This document shows positions 11,612-22,211 of a stretch of DNA of 64,000 nt, one piece after another. A program made the position numbers and the translations under genes. Under the pieces are notes generated by a model. That model worked only from the letters and a program-made list of their open reading frames with translations. It did not search any database and had not been told where the DNA came from. Each line of letters opens with the position of its first letter. Within the stretch, counting starts at the first letter, position 1. This stretch comes from Prorocentrum cordatum (taxonomy: Eukaryota; Sar; Dinophyceae; Prorocentrales; Prorocentraceae), in contig CAUYUJ010009480.1 of the NCBI GenBank assembly GCA_963575745.1, forward strand, positions 30,001 to 94,000, written 5' to 3'.

Positions 11612-11842
11612 GCAATGTAGGTGGGTCGCGGGTTGGGTCGCGGGTGGGTCGCAAATGGGTCGCTTGTGGGTCGCGGGTGGGTCGCGGGCCAAGTCTCGGA
11701 TGGGTCGCGGGTGAGTTGCGAGCGGGTCGCGGGTGGGTCGCGGGTGGGTCGCGGGTGGGTCGCAGGGTGGGTCGCGGGTGGGTCGCGGATGGGTCGCGGG
11801 CCAGGCCGCGGGTGGGTCGCGGGCTGGGTCGCGGGGGGGACG
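11612..11842. repeat. GTGGGTCGCGG minisatellite
   Basis: About 20 diverged units of 10-11 bp (GGTGGGTCGCGG, GATGGGTCGCGG, GGTTGGGTCGCGG). Minus-strand frames give Thr-Arg-Asp-Pro-Pro-type repeats and are not called as genes. Confidence 0.85.
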
Positions 11843-11849
11843 ACGACAA

Positions 11850-13145
11850 CATACAATAACAAACAACAACAGGCAACGACAACAATCCGCACACCAGAAC
11901 CTCACTTCAGTCACGCGCTCAGGGACAGTGCATGACCGTTCGGCCCCCATCACTCAGGTAATATTGAGATACATACACACTACCAAACGCACCTCTTAGA
12001 TGGAGTGGAGCTTAGAGGCGAATCATCACTGTCCCGTTCGAATGTGTTTGGCTGTTTCGCTCGGGAGATCCTCAACATTCTGAAATCCGGTGGCACCCCT
12101 CACGCAGATCGCGGCGTCACGGTCCAAAAACGCATCCATTGTTTCAACAAGTTGAACACAATACGTTTAACCACACAATGGGATGAATTGACTTTGAACC
12201 CGATTCTTCGAACATTGCAGTTTCGCTTGAGACATCCTCCAAACATCGAGTTCCTTTGTTCAACGCGAGTCTTAAAACAAATGCTCTCACCCAAGACACC
12301 TTCCCCAAATCGAGGCCCGACGTACAACGCACTCGCCTGCAAATAATACAGACACAACGCATACACCACACGAAAGACACACAGAACACACACATTAGAC
12401 CTACGCCACACAGAACACACATAGAACGCACACACGCACACATAACACACACACACACACGCACACACACACACATCAAACTCACACGCACCACACCCAA
12501 CATGAGCAAAGCATACACACACAACGCATAACACACCTAACAGACATAACACGCAGAACACGTGAACACACAGCCCACGCATAACTCGCTCATAGCACAC
12601 ACACACACACACCAGGCAACACACACAACATAACGCCAATCAACATAGCACACTCCTAACACAGAACGCACATACGCACACTCTGCAAATCAGTTTGTAT
12701 GAGCACGGGCACGCACGCGCCACTTGTGTATCTATCCAGATAGATATATACGATGTGGCGAAATGTGGTGCATGCTGTTTGGTGGAAGCTATCTATATAT
12801 ACGATGCGGCGACATATACGTGGTGCATGCTGTTTGACGGAAGCTAGATATGTGGCGTAGGCTACGAGGTGACATGCAATTGGTGCATGCGATGCAGCGC
12901 CATCACTGCGGGGCAACAGGTGGGCGCAGGAGGGCGGGGGGAAAAAGAGGGGGAAAAGGGAGGAGAGGGAGGAAAAACGTGTGGGGAGGAGGCTGGGTGG
13001 AGGGGGAGGAGGTAGGACGCGGAAGGAGGGAGGCAAGGCGAAGGAGGAACAAGTCCAGCAAGAGGGGCCGACCTGCAGCCACTGCATCGCCTGAGCCGCC
13101 TGCGGCCCGCCATGCTTGGCCATCTCCCAGGCCGCCTGCGCCTGC
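11850..13145. other. Intergenic stretch with CA-rich tract, no supported gene
   Basis: 11850-12340 has ordinary, mostly non-repetitive sequence with no recognisable frame. 12350-12625 is dominated by ACACAC/CACAC words. 12745-12850 has two copies of an ACGATG(T/C)GGCGA...GTGGTGCATGCTGTTTG block about 60 bp apart. 12905-13060 is G/A-rich. Confidence 0.55.
12350..12625. repeat. CA-rich low-complexity tract
   Basis: Imperfect CACA words broken by GC and TA dinucleotides; the purest runs are near 12445-12475 and 12597-12613. Confidence 0.8.
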
Positions 13146-13154
13146 CATGGCTTG

Positions 13155-13415
13155 CCCTCCCTCCTCCTCCTGCTGCTCCTCCTCCTCCGCCTGCTCCTGC
13201 TCTTCTCTCTCCTCCTTTTGCCTCCTCCTCCTCCTCGTCAGCACCAACCTCCTCATCCTCCTCCTCCTCCTCCTCCTCTTCATCCTTTTCCCTCCTCCCT
13301 CCTCCCTCGTCCCTCCTCCCCCTCCTGCTCCCTCCTCCTCCTCCTCCTCCTCCTCCTCCTCCACCTGCTCCTTCTTCTTCTCCTCCTCCTCCTCCGCCTC
13401 CTCCTCCTACTCTCC
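13155..13415. repeat. CCT/CTC microsatellite tract
   Basis: Long imperfect CTC run with CTT and CCC interruptions. Poly-Leu, poly-Ser and poly-Glu frames on both strands result from it. Confidence 0.9.
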
Positions 13416-14655
13416 GCGTTTTACATGATCGGGTTCTGTGCTGTTCAACGAAACGTTGGGCCGGAGGGACGGCGGGAACGCGTCGAGCTTGAGCTCCCGA
13501 GGACGGCGCTCGACATGTACACATACTTAAGCAGGACGAGCAAATGTCCTCTTGAGGCGCCAATGGCGATGAGGAAATTCGCGAGACCACGTCGGTGCGG
13601 CCGAACTGACGGCGAACAGACAAGCTGTTCGCAGCAACTGGGACGAGAAAGTCGCGCGCCAAAAGAGTCGATGGGAGTGCGCGAGACAACGCAGGGCTCA
13701 TCCTGGAAAACTGATAATCGGCACCCTTCCCCCGTAGAATCTGAGCACGGCCTGGTCGCGGGGTCCGCGGAACCGATTTCTTCCGGTGCAATTAATCCAA
13801 TGGAACTCAAAACGGGCAACAATCGGATCCGCCGTATAAGAAAAAGACCAGACGCGGATCCAGAACATCCGCAATCGGATCCGCGCGGATAGAAATCGGA
13901 TCCACCGAATCACAAACCAAAACCATACATCGATCTGTGCGAACTTACTTGGATCCGACGGCGGTTATCTCATACGTGCCTGCTCAAGACTTCAAACCGT
14001 CGTTCCGGGCCCAAGAGGAAGAAGCTTTCGTCCTGGGGGTGTTATGATGTTGCCACGCCCGAAACTGGGATGTGCAAGCGGGAAACTGGGACTCACGAGT
14101 TGGACGGAACCCGAACCGACGGCGGCGCCATGATTTCCGTCCCCATCGGGGCTCCCCCGAAAACCAACCTCGGAGCGTCGCCCTGGCGGCTGTCATGGTC
14201 ACCGTAATCGAGGCCACGCTCGCGCCTAAATAAGCCTGACAGCTCGGAGCACCTGGAGCAGAATCCACGCTGCGCCCAATACCTTCCCAACCAAGGCTGC
14301 GCAGCCAGGCGATGAGATCCCTGTGCGCTCACTGCGAGATGGGCGACTCTGGAAACCCGGAGGAGAAGGATGAGGAGGAGGATTCTATTCTACTCTACTG
14401 ATGTGCGTGGGGGGGAGGAGGGGGAGAAGGAAAAGGAGGAGGAGGAGGAGAAGGAGGAGGACCAGCGCTGGGCCGAGTCGTGCAACCACGGGGACGGGAG
14501 CACGGGCCTACCTGACAGACTTAGTCGGGACATGGGGGGGTACCCTTCTTGGGGTGCTTTCCAGCCCGAATTGATGCTATAGCGTGGGTCTGCTTGTAGC
14601 GGACCCCCTTGTCCTGAGAGGGTCCAAGACACCAAGACATTGCACGTGCAGTCTG
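13416..14655. other. Intergenic stretch, no supported gene
   Basis: Non-repetitive sequence, apart from several GGATCCG words near 13825-13960 (CGGATCCGCGCGGATAG and similar). Frames of 60-125 codons occur, but none contains a recognisable domain. Confidence 0.5.
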
Positions 14656-14659
14656 CAGT

Positions 14660-14945
14660 GAGGGTGAGGAGGAGGAGGAGGCGGAGGAAGAGGAGGAGGA
14701 GGATGAACGGAGGAGGATGAAAGGAGGAGGAGGAGGAAGAGGAGGAGAAGGAGGAGGAGGAGGAGGAGGAGGAGGAGAGGAGGAGAGGAGGAAGAGGAAG
14801 AGGAGGAAGAGGAGGAGGAGGATGAGGAGGAGTAGAGGAGAAGGAGGAGGAAGAGGAGGAGGAGGATGAGAGGAGGAGGAGGAGGAGGAGGAGGAGGATG
14901 AGGAGGAGGACGACGAGGACGAGAAGGAGGAGGAGGAGGAGAATG
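14660..14945. repeat. AGG microsatellite tract
   Basis: AGG/GAGGA run with ATG and AAG interruptions over about 285 bp, with a second patch at 15080-15150 and CAGCAG at 15165-15190. Confidence 0.9.
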
Positions 14946-15764
14946 AGGACCGCCAGCGGACCCGCCCTCCACTCGCTTCCGCTGGCTTCTGCTGGCCTCG
15001 GCTGGCGAGCGAGATGCCAGCCTCTCGGCTCCTCAAAGCAAGGCCTTCGCCAGGATTCCACGAATGGCCCCAGCCCCGAGGAGGAGGAGGAGCAGGGAGA
15101 GGAGAAAGAGGAGGAGGAGGGAGAGAAAGAGGAGGAGCAGGAGGAGGAGTGAGGACGGGCAGCAGCGTCAGCAGCAGCAGCAGCAGCAGCAACTTCTGTG
15201 CGCGGCGGCAGCAGCAGCCGGGTGGCGGTGCGCAGGTCCACCAGCGGGATGAGACGGAAGGGAAAGAACAGGAGTACTCCACGGCCCCTCGCGAAGCTCG
15301 CCCTACGTTTCTGGGAAAGGAGGGCCCTTCACCTCGTCCACTTCGTGCTCCGCCTCTTCCCTCTGCTCCTCGTCCTCATGCTCGATCTGGTTCGCGTCTT
15401 GCTGCTGAGCTGTTTCATCATGGCTGCAGTGGGGGACCAAACCATCCTGACGCTCGGGAGCGCGCGCTGGACGAGGACAGGCGGAGGAGAGCAACACCTC
15501 ACGTTCCTCCCACCATTCAACGCCGCGTCTCTCGTGCAAGGCCGATCCGATACTTTCGTTCGGCGGCGTCCTCCGTCCGTGGGCGACCACCTCCTCCGCC
15601 TGGGCCCCCCCCTCCCCCTCGTGCCTCACATCGTCACGCCCAGACCATGACTGCGGCTCTCATGGAAACCATTCGGCCCCTCGTCATCCTGGTTCCCCCA
15701 GGTCGCCACCAGCCTCCGCCTTTCCCCTCTGACTCCTCCGACCCAGCGGGGGCTCCGCGCGGTG

Positions 15765-15945
15765 GGATGCGAGAGAGAGAGAGAGAGAGAGACAGAGGGA
15801 AAGAGAGAGAGGGATAAAGAGAGCGAGAGAGAGGGAGCGAGAGAGAGAGAGAGAGCGAGCGAGCGAGCGAGCGAGAGCGAGAGAGAAGGAGAGAGAAGGA
15901 GACAGAGAGAGAGAGAGCGCGAAAGAGAGAGAGCACGCAGCAGAG
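15765..15945. repeat. (GA)n-rich tract
   Basis: GAGAGA runs with GAGC and AAAG interruptions (GAGCGAGC near 15853-15872). Confidence 0.9.
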
Positions 15946-16210
15946 ATGGCGTGGCGAGGGCGACAGGGGAGGCGGGAGAGGGTCGGGCTCGGAGCACGGA
16001 CCCCGGGGCAGGCGGGAGAGCAGCAGGACGCGGCGGCGGCGACGCCGAGAGGCCCGCCCACGACCCAGCGGGCCATGTCGACGCCCCGCCTGGCCCGGGG
16101 CCGCGCCGAGGGCCCCTTCCAGGCCTCGGCCTCGGCCTCGGCCCCACGCGAGCGGGGAAGGGGAGGGGCGAGCGCGAGGACGGGAGATGGAACGCAGCAT
16201 CAACTCGCCG

Positions 16211-16327
16211 TCGCTCGGACGTCCATTCCCTGTGTTTTTGTCGGTTTCGTGCGTGGCTTTTTCGCCAAATGATCCAGGATGCTCCTCGATGGTCCTCGCC
16301 GAAGGAACAATGCACACGTCCGAGCGA
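16211..16327 (+). mobile_element. MITE family H copy
   Basis: Terminal inverted repeats TCGCTCGGACGTCCATTCC at the left and CACACGTCCGAGCGA at the right bound a 117-bp element. The inner part (GTTTCGTGCGTGGC...CTCGATGGTCCTCGCCGAAGG) matches the copy at 20092-20199 almost base for base. No clear target duplication is seen (CCG left, TGT right). Confidence 0.85.
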
Positions 16328-16334
16328 TGTCAAG

Positions 16335-17298
16335 TCAATGGCACGCCGCCGCGGAGCGCACGTCGGCGTGCCACTGCTGAAGAAGCATCAGGCGCGAGGG
16401 AGTCGCACGCGGGCGGGCAACCAGCGGCAGCGTAGCACTGGTACGCTTCGCCCTTCCCCCCCCTCCCCCGAGGAAGACCGGGGGGGAGCCCCGGCCGACT
16501 CGCCGTCGCGTCGTGGCCCCTCGCTTGGCACTCCCAGCGCCTCGTGTGAGGCTGGGTGCGAGCCGGGGCCGCGGATCAAGAGGGGGCGGGGCGGGGGAGC
16601 AGAGGGGGAGGGAGGGAGCCAACCAGGTCGGACGACAAGTGAAGGGGAATTGGGACACACAAATAAATACACACAAATAAAAATATCCCCCTTATTCTCC
16701 CATATTTTCTGGGTTTCTGTCTTCCCCCCCACTTCCCATATTTTCCTATATTTTCTGGGAATCGCCGATTAATTGTGTCTGTGTGTTTTTGTCCCCTCCT
16801 GAACAAGGGGGGACAGCAAGGAGGGGGTCGCGAATCAGCCCGCGCAGCTGCTTTTCCCAACGCCTCCTGGCGCTGGGGGCGCCAACGTGTCGAGGAAGGC
16901 GCCGGGGCGAAGCGGGCGAGACCAGCTGCAGGCGGCAGACTGCGTACCCGAGCCTGGGGCCAAGGGGAGGGGTGGTGGTTAGGGGGACGGCGACGGGTCC
17001 AGACACCGCAGACACCAAGAAATATGAAACTTTGTCCCAGGACGGGCTTTTTTTCCTAGTCGACTCCTGACGGTCACGAGGCCCTGCAAAGGCCCCCGGA
17101 GGCCAAGAGTGTCGAACAAACCTTCCGTCGTGACCCCCCCGCGACGCGAGGAGGTTTGGGCGGATGCGGAGGGGAGAGCCTCACGGATGGCGGCATCCTT
17201 TACTGGGTCCTGGTGCCAGCAACGTCAGCGTCAGAGGGCCTCACTGCCTCCGGGCCTTGTAGACCAGCAGCGAGGTGAACGTGGCTAGCGCCTCGGAG
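16335..17298. other. Intergenic stretch, no supported gene
   Basis: GC-rich flanks surround an AT-richer patch at 16655-16780, where CCCATATTTTCTGGG-like words occur twice. No coding signal is recognised. Confidence 0.5.
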
Positions 17299-17443
17299 CA
17301 GGGCTCGACCTCGACGGTGTTCTCCGTTTTCGTTTTGCTTCGTTTTCTCCTTCGTGTTGTCTTTGGTCCACCCTTGCTGCGAAGCGGAAGCAAAACGAAA
17401 AAGGTCGGCGAGATCGCTAAGACAACGTTTAGGTCGAGCCCTG
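17299..17443 (+). mobile_element. hAT-like MITE, family G, with 8-bp target duplication
   Basis: The 145-bp element starts with CAGGGCTCGACCT and ends with AGGTCGAGCCCTG, perfect 13-bp inverted ends. It is flanked on both sides by the 8-bp direct repeat CCTCGGAG (17291-17298 and 17444-17451). An 8-bp duplication and ends beginning CAGGG are hallmarks of the hAT superfamily. The interior carries inverted TTCGTTTT/AAAACGAA words around TGCGAAGCGGAAGC. It has no coding capacity and would need a transposase from elsewhere. Confidence 0.9.
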
Positions 17444-17899
17444 CCTCGGAGCCCGGCGACCCTCCAGGCGCCGCGGGTGCCGCCAGGAGCACCACGGTCT
17501 GGAGGGCCTCGAAGACGGCGGGGCCCGCCCCGGCAGCGGGGGCCTGGCGGTAGGTGGTGACGACCCGGGCCAGGGCGCGAGGTGGCGGGGGCTGGCAGGG
17601 AGAGGGAAGACGTTCCGAGCGGGGACTTTGTCGACAGTGACCGCCTCGGGGTTCGACCTCCGGGGACCTCGGCGAGCGGCGGGTGGGGATCTCTTCGGGC
17701 CCCGGGGGGGGGGCGGGGCATACGTGATCCAGGGATTGCCCCCCCTCCCCCATGCACATGGGAAAGAGCCCGCCCTCCCGCTGGATGGGTAATTACGACC
17801 GTAGGCCTCGCCAAGGCCTCGCCAAGGCCTCGCGAGTGGTTGAGGATGCCGCTGCACGCACCCACCCTCTCTCCCCCTGTGGGTGTGGGATGGCTCGTC

Positions 17900-17925
17900 G
17901 TCGTCGCCGTCGCCGTCGCCGTCGT

Positions 17926-18020
<95 letters not shown>

Positions 18021-18155
18021 TCGTCGTCGTCGTCGGCGTCGGCGTCGGCGTTGGCGTCGGCGTTGGCGTCGGCGTCTTCGACGTTGGCGTCGTCGGCGAT
18101 CAGCGTCGTCGGCGTCGGCGTCGGTGGCGTCGTCGTCGTCGGCGTCGTCGTCCTT
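17900..18155. repeat. (GGCGTC)n hexanucleotide tract
   Basis: Long GGCGTC array with CGTCGT and GTTGGC interruptions. Every frame is open: Val-Gly repeats, Ala-Ser repeats and poly-Arg on one strand, Asp-Ala and poly-Arg on the other. This is the expected behaviour of a stop-free hexamer and no gene is called. Confidence 0.9.
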
Positions 18156-18351
18156 CAATCCCAACTATCTGAGGGTGGAGGGGGGGCTGTGGAACCCGGG
18201 GATCCATCCCATCTGCAGGGGGGCCTGCAGACCCTCGACCCGGCATCACACGCCCGCACCCACCGCCTGCCGATATGCCCCCGAAGGTCCATTCCCCGAG
18301 CAGGCTGTGGTGATGGACCAATGCCCGCCTCGCAAGTACGCACGACCCAGA

Positions 18352-18536
18352 AGCCGGAAAAAAAACTACACAAACATAAACTTTTGGAGGTCCACAAGGA
18401 TTTCTTGGATCTAGGACCCCCCTCCCTGGCACGCTCCGCGCGCCAGGGGCGGCGCCGGAGGGGCCCAGCGCGGATCCAAAAAATCCGCGCGGAGCGTCGG
18501 AAATTTGTGTTTATGCGGTTGTTTCTTCTTCTTCGA
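18352..18536 (+). mobile_element. MITE family A copy
   Basis: Left arm ACAAACATAAACTTTTGGAG and right arm GGAAATTTGTGTTTATG, with GGATTTCTTGGATC opposite GATCCAAAAAATCC. The inner hairpin (CTGGCACGC / GCGCGCCAG) is present. A-rich (left) and T-rich (right) outer flanks extend the inverted repeat. Confidence 0.85.
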
Positions 18537-18689
18537 CGACGATCAGCACCCGGCTTCTACAGGCCCGTCTGTCGGGGATTGACAGAACCCCTTTAGCAAA
18601 ACGTGGTTTAGTGAAAACGGCGGACGCAAGCCTGGAAAATGACCGCCGCTGCTCCCTTTCGAGAACCGCAATCGGGGGCGGCTTAAGAG

Positions 18690-18812
18690 GAGGGTGAGGA
18701 GGGTGTCCAGGGGGGGGGGGACGGGAATAAGAAGAGGCGCCATGAACTCTGGGGAGAAATCCTGGCCCCCGCTACGATATCCACCCCCTAGTAATCACCC
18801 CCCTCTCTGCCG
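18690..18812 (+). repeat. Dispersed repeat family D, short copy
   Basis: Shares GAGGGTGTCCA, then AGAAGAGGCGCCATGAA, then ATCCACCCCCTAGT and CACCCCCCTCT in order with 42895-43095 and 51728-51912. About 70 bp of the longer copies are missing between the first two blocks. Confidence 0.75.
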
Positions 18813-18817
18813 CCCAG

Positions 18818-18890
18818 GAGGAGGAGGAGGAGGAGGAGGAGGAGGAGGAGGAGGAGGAGGAGGAGGAGGGGGAGGAGGAGGAGGAGGAGA
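18818..18890. repeat. (GGA)n microsatellite
   Basis: Nearly pure GGA run. Confidence 0.95.
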
Positions 18891-19149
18891 ACGGGCAATT
18901 CACTGACCGACGTGGCAGGGTGGGGGCTCTGTCCGCCCCCGCGTCCGTGGCACGCGCAGCGGCCGCTGCGCGTGCCTCGGCTCCGGGAGCCGCGCGCCAC
19001 CGCTCGGACCGTGCCCGCATGGGGCAGGCAGCGGCCTGGTCGGGACTAGGCCTGGGGAGGCCCCGGGTGATGGCGGTGCGCAGCCATCCCCTGGCGGCGA
19101 GCGCGGGGGGGAATGGAGGAGGGCAGGAGCCGTCTCAGGATCGAGGAAG

Positions 19150-19340
19150 AGAACACGCCATCAGCATAAACTGCTGGCGCTCCGCGCGGACTTCTTGAAT
19201 CCGCACTGGGGCCCCCCCCGGGGAGCCTCCGGCGCGGCCCCTGGCGCGCTGCGGGCGCCAGGGAGGGGGGCCCGAGGCAGAGCCAAGAAAAAACCGCATG
19301 GAGCGCCTAAAGTTAACTATGCTGGCGTTTCTTCCTTCTA
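19150..19340 (+). mobile_element. MITE family A copy, diverged
   Basis: Left arm CATCAGCATAAACTGCTGGC and right arm GCCTAAAGTTAACTATGCTG. The inner part is a CGCGCTGCGGGCGCCAG hairpin flanked by GGGGCCCC blocks. It is more decayed than the copies at 22288 and 31588. Confidence 0.7.
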
Positions 19341-19344
19341 CAGG

Positions 19345-20085
19345 AGGCTCGGAAGGCCTCCAGCCTCCTGAGAAATTCTCCAAACCCTTCACCCCCAGAG
19401 CACACCTCTGACTCCTCAGAAGGCCCTAGGGCCTCCGAGAGGCCCGCTGCCTCCCAAGAGGGCCTTCTCCTCCTGCTCCCTCCCCCCCCTCTTCGCTCGC
19501 CCCGCCCAGCTTCGATCCTCCCCCCTCCCCGGCTTGCTGTAGGTGCCGCTGGGCGGCACGGCGACCTCGAAGAGCTCGGAGACGCGGAAGGAGCCGGGGC
19601 CGTCGGCGCCCGGCAGGCCCGAGGAGCCCACGGCGGCGAGGCTGCGCTTGCCCACCGCGCCGGTCGCCTCCCAGACGTCCTCGAAGGTGCTCACGACGCG
19701 GACGCTCGCCCGCGGGCCCGCCACCGCGGCGGCCGCGGCCACGACGCCCGCGCACACGCCGCCCGCCTCGGAGGCCGGGGCCAGCGGGGCAGGAGGGGAG
19801 CGGGGAGGGGCGGGGAGCTCGGAGATCCGGCGGCTCCGGGGGCACGGAGGGGGCGGCCCCATATATAAAGAGGCACTTCGGGGCCCCTGTGGGGGCCCCT
19901 GCTGGCTGCAAGAGGAGCCTTTTTATAAGGGGCGCCTGCAGGCCCGTTTCGTCACCCCCACGCGGGCCACCCCCCCCCCCCACTGCCACCCACCCGAGCG
20001 CCGCGGCCCGCCGGGGCCGCGGCGGGAACGCCCTGAGAGCGTTCCAAGAACGCGCTGGAACGATGTGTCCTGGTCTGGCCATCGC
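19345..20085. other. Intergenic GC-rich stretch, no supported gene
   Basis: CTTCTGAGAAGG-like palindromic words (19345-19465) recur near 31490-31560, 32960-33040 and 61455-61590. 19860-19990 resembles 46930-47060: both have GGGGCCCC(T)..GGGGCCCC(T), then GCTGGCT, then a CACCCCCAC/CACCCCCCAC block. Several open frames run on both strands without a domain. Confidence 0.5.
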
Positions 20086-20091
20086 TCGGAC

Positions 20092-20199
20092 GTCCATTCC
20101 CTGTGCTTTTTTCAGTTTCGTGCGTGGTATTTTTCGTCAAATGATCAAGGATGTTCCTCGATGGTCCTCGCCGAAGGAAAAATGCACACGTCCGAGCGA
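20092..20199 (+). mobile_element. MITE family H copy
   Basis: Ends TCGCTCGGACGTCCATTCC and CACACGTCCGAGCGA are identical to those at 16211-16327. The interior GTTTCGTGCGTGG...CTCGATGGTCCTCGCCGAAGG is also shared. The outer flanks are unlike those of the first copy, supporting independent insertion. Confidence 0.85.
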
Positions 20200-20567
20200 T
20201 GCCAAGTGGTGCCAGAAGCCTCCTCGAGATCAAACGCGAGTTTTTCATGTCAATCGGCGCGCGAAGCGCGGCCCGAGGGGTCGGATTTGTGGTGTCCTCA
20301 GTCGCTAACTCCGCCGCGACAATTGAAACTTTGGAGTCCTGGGGCGCCGCCACGTCGCGGGTAGAACTTGCGCCTGATTTCGAGGAGGGATGTACAGTCA
20401 TCGTGCTGCCATGAGGAATGCACACCTGGTGGGGCCAGCAACCACGAGTCACGATTGAGTCGGGCTTGATTACTTTCCAGGCGCAACCTTCATGCAAGCG
20501 GCGCAGTGCGCTCATGGTCGCCGTGCGCATGGGCTTGTTCGTCCTTGACACGCTTTGGAGTGGCCGT

Positions 20568-20570
<3 letters not shown>

Positions 20571-20612
<42 letters not shown>
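20571..20612. repeat. (CA)n microsatellite
   Basis: About 20 CA units followed by TATATA. Confidence 0.95.
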
Positions 20613-20618
<6 letters not shown>

Positions 20619-20789
20619 GTTTTACGTATGGAAATATATAAAACGATATATATATATAACATGCATATGTCGAAGAACCTTTACGCTCTCCTTGCTTTGT
20701 GCTGCCGTCCTTCATGCTTGTCGCCTTCTTCCTGATCCTCAGGTTCTTTTCCAAGTTCTAACCTACCACGCATGATGTTGCTCCCATCG

Positions 20790-20985
20790 TACTGAAGGAC
20801 CACGCCCCAGAAATAATTCTTCGAGCGCCTGGAACAGTGTCGAAAGAGTGTCGAAACAGTGTCGGGCGAGTGACTCCCAGGGCCCGACGCGTGAAAACCC
20901 TAGAATTTCGGCATTTTCTTGATGCTCGCCATTCTTTCTGGTGATCAATACTAAAGTAGACTGGAACATCATAAGCCTACCATCG
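20790..20985 (+). repeat. Dispersed repeat family I, copy 1
   Basis: Shares with 28322-28506, in order and same strand: AAATAAT, AACAGTGTCGAA, the block GGGCCCGAC(G/A)CGTG, then TTGATGCTCG/TTGGTGCTCG, GATCAA and CTGGAACATCATAA. A repeated GTGTCGAAA motif lies inside this copy. Confidence 0.75.
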
Positions 20986-21184
20986 GCTGCTCCTGCTGTG
21001 CAGCTCGTCGACGAGGCAGGCTGCCCAAAAGGAACGATAAGGTTGTGGATGCCACGGCAATGGACACCCTAACAGCCCTATCATCGAATCTAAAAACGTG
21101 TTTGAGATGTATGATTTTTTCTGTTTCATGCCTTTGGCTCTGGTTAAAAATAGCAACTGGCCAGGATTATCTGTGTCTCTTTGG

Positions 21185-21365
21185 ACTCTGCTGCTGGAAC
21201 TTTGCCTTGTTGCAACCGTTTGAGAGCACGCTGGCCATGCACTGTAGACTTGCCCTCACAACGGTAAAATAAATTATTTGTTCCCTTCTGGGCGTAAAAA
21301 CCGCATTTCAAACAGATAAGTGTGCCGAATCTCTGGTGGACTCCAATCGCATGTGTAGCGTGCAA
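21185..21365 (-). pseudogene. LINE 3'-end fragment encoding the C-terminal zinc finger
   Basis: In a 132-codon minus-strand frame (21542 to 21144), the stretch at residues 60-115 has CLKCGFYAQKG, then LFYRCEGKS, then RALKRLQQGKVP. The spacing CxxCGxY...LxxxC.G...LxRLxxG matches the C-terminal finger of dinoflagellate LINEs and the corresponding part of the LINE at 23627-27844 (CCACGSYSREN...LAQSC). Upstream of it the frame shows no reverse transcriptase. It is therefore most simply a truncated LINE end. Capture of this finger by another gene cannot be excluded. Confidence 0.6.
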
Positions 21366-21399
21366 CTCTCTAAAACATGTTCTAGACATCTGGAAATTA

Positions 21400-22205
21400 T
21401 TTGGCAACGTGCATCCTCTCCATGGATCGTCCTCCACGACAAAAAAAGGGCCTCGCTGGACACGGCGAGAGCCTCGGCGACGACCGCCCCGGCGCCCCGC
21501 CTCCCGGCTCCGACGGGGTGCTCCCAGGGGCGGCCCGAGCAAGCCGGAGCCCCATCGCTCTGAGCCCCAAGCGTCAAAACGCGACCACTATAGGAGGTCT
21601 TCGTCGGAAGGATCCAGGAAGATTTTTTTGAGGGGACGTATCGGACAGAATGGATGACCTCGCAAGCTGGCAAAACTGGTATCAGGGCGGTCCTGGAGAC
21701 GTCGGGGCGCTGACCTAAGGAACCCTAAACAAGGAGCGAGGCCCCTTTTATCCACAAGTGAAGCTTCGGCTTCCCATCGAAAACCTAAGGGAAACATTGG
21801 GCAGGCTGTGAAACGGTTAAGGAACACTGGGCCCTTCCCCAGCAGAACTAAGCCGAGTTTGGGGGGCTGAAACACCGGAGTGAGCCTCGGACTCAGCGGG
21901 ATTCAGCGGGATTCAGCGGGATTCAGCGGGATTCAGCCGGACTTCGGACCAGGGCAACATCAGAATTTGAGCTCCCGGGAGCTGCATCCGAACCCAAGTG
22001 GCTCTTCCCAGGCAGGATCGCGCCGGTAAAGATAAGTAAATCAGGACGGGCGATTTCTGGCCAGTTTCGGCCTCGGGGGGCCCTCGCCGGGCCTAGGGAG
22101 CGTCAAGCAAGGACTCAGGATGAAGAACCGGCCCCGGGGAAAGGGTCGGGACTTACAGAGACGCCGCTCTGAAAAAATCAGGACGACGCATGTCTGATTT
22201 CTTCA
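21400..22205. other. Intergenic stretch, no supported gene
   Basis: Apart from the 10-bp tandem repeat at 21893, the sequence is mixed. 22065-22150 resembles the minus strand of the dispersed block at 44459-44939 (GGCCCTCGCCGGGCC, then GACTCAGGATGAA, then GGGGAAAGGGTCGGGACTT). Confidence 0.5.
21893..21938. repeat. 10-bp tandem repeat (GATTCAGCGG)
   Basis: Four to five perfect units, the last with one change (CAGCCGGAC). Confidence 0.9.
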
Positions 22206-22211
22206 CTCGCC

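Noticed and set aside
12862-13791. Long open frames across the CCT tract at 13155-13415 (up to 309 codons)
   Set aside because: Both strands are open at once and the translations are poly-Glu, poly-Gly, poly-Leu or poly-Ser. The flanks show no domain.
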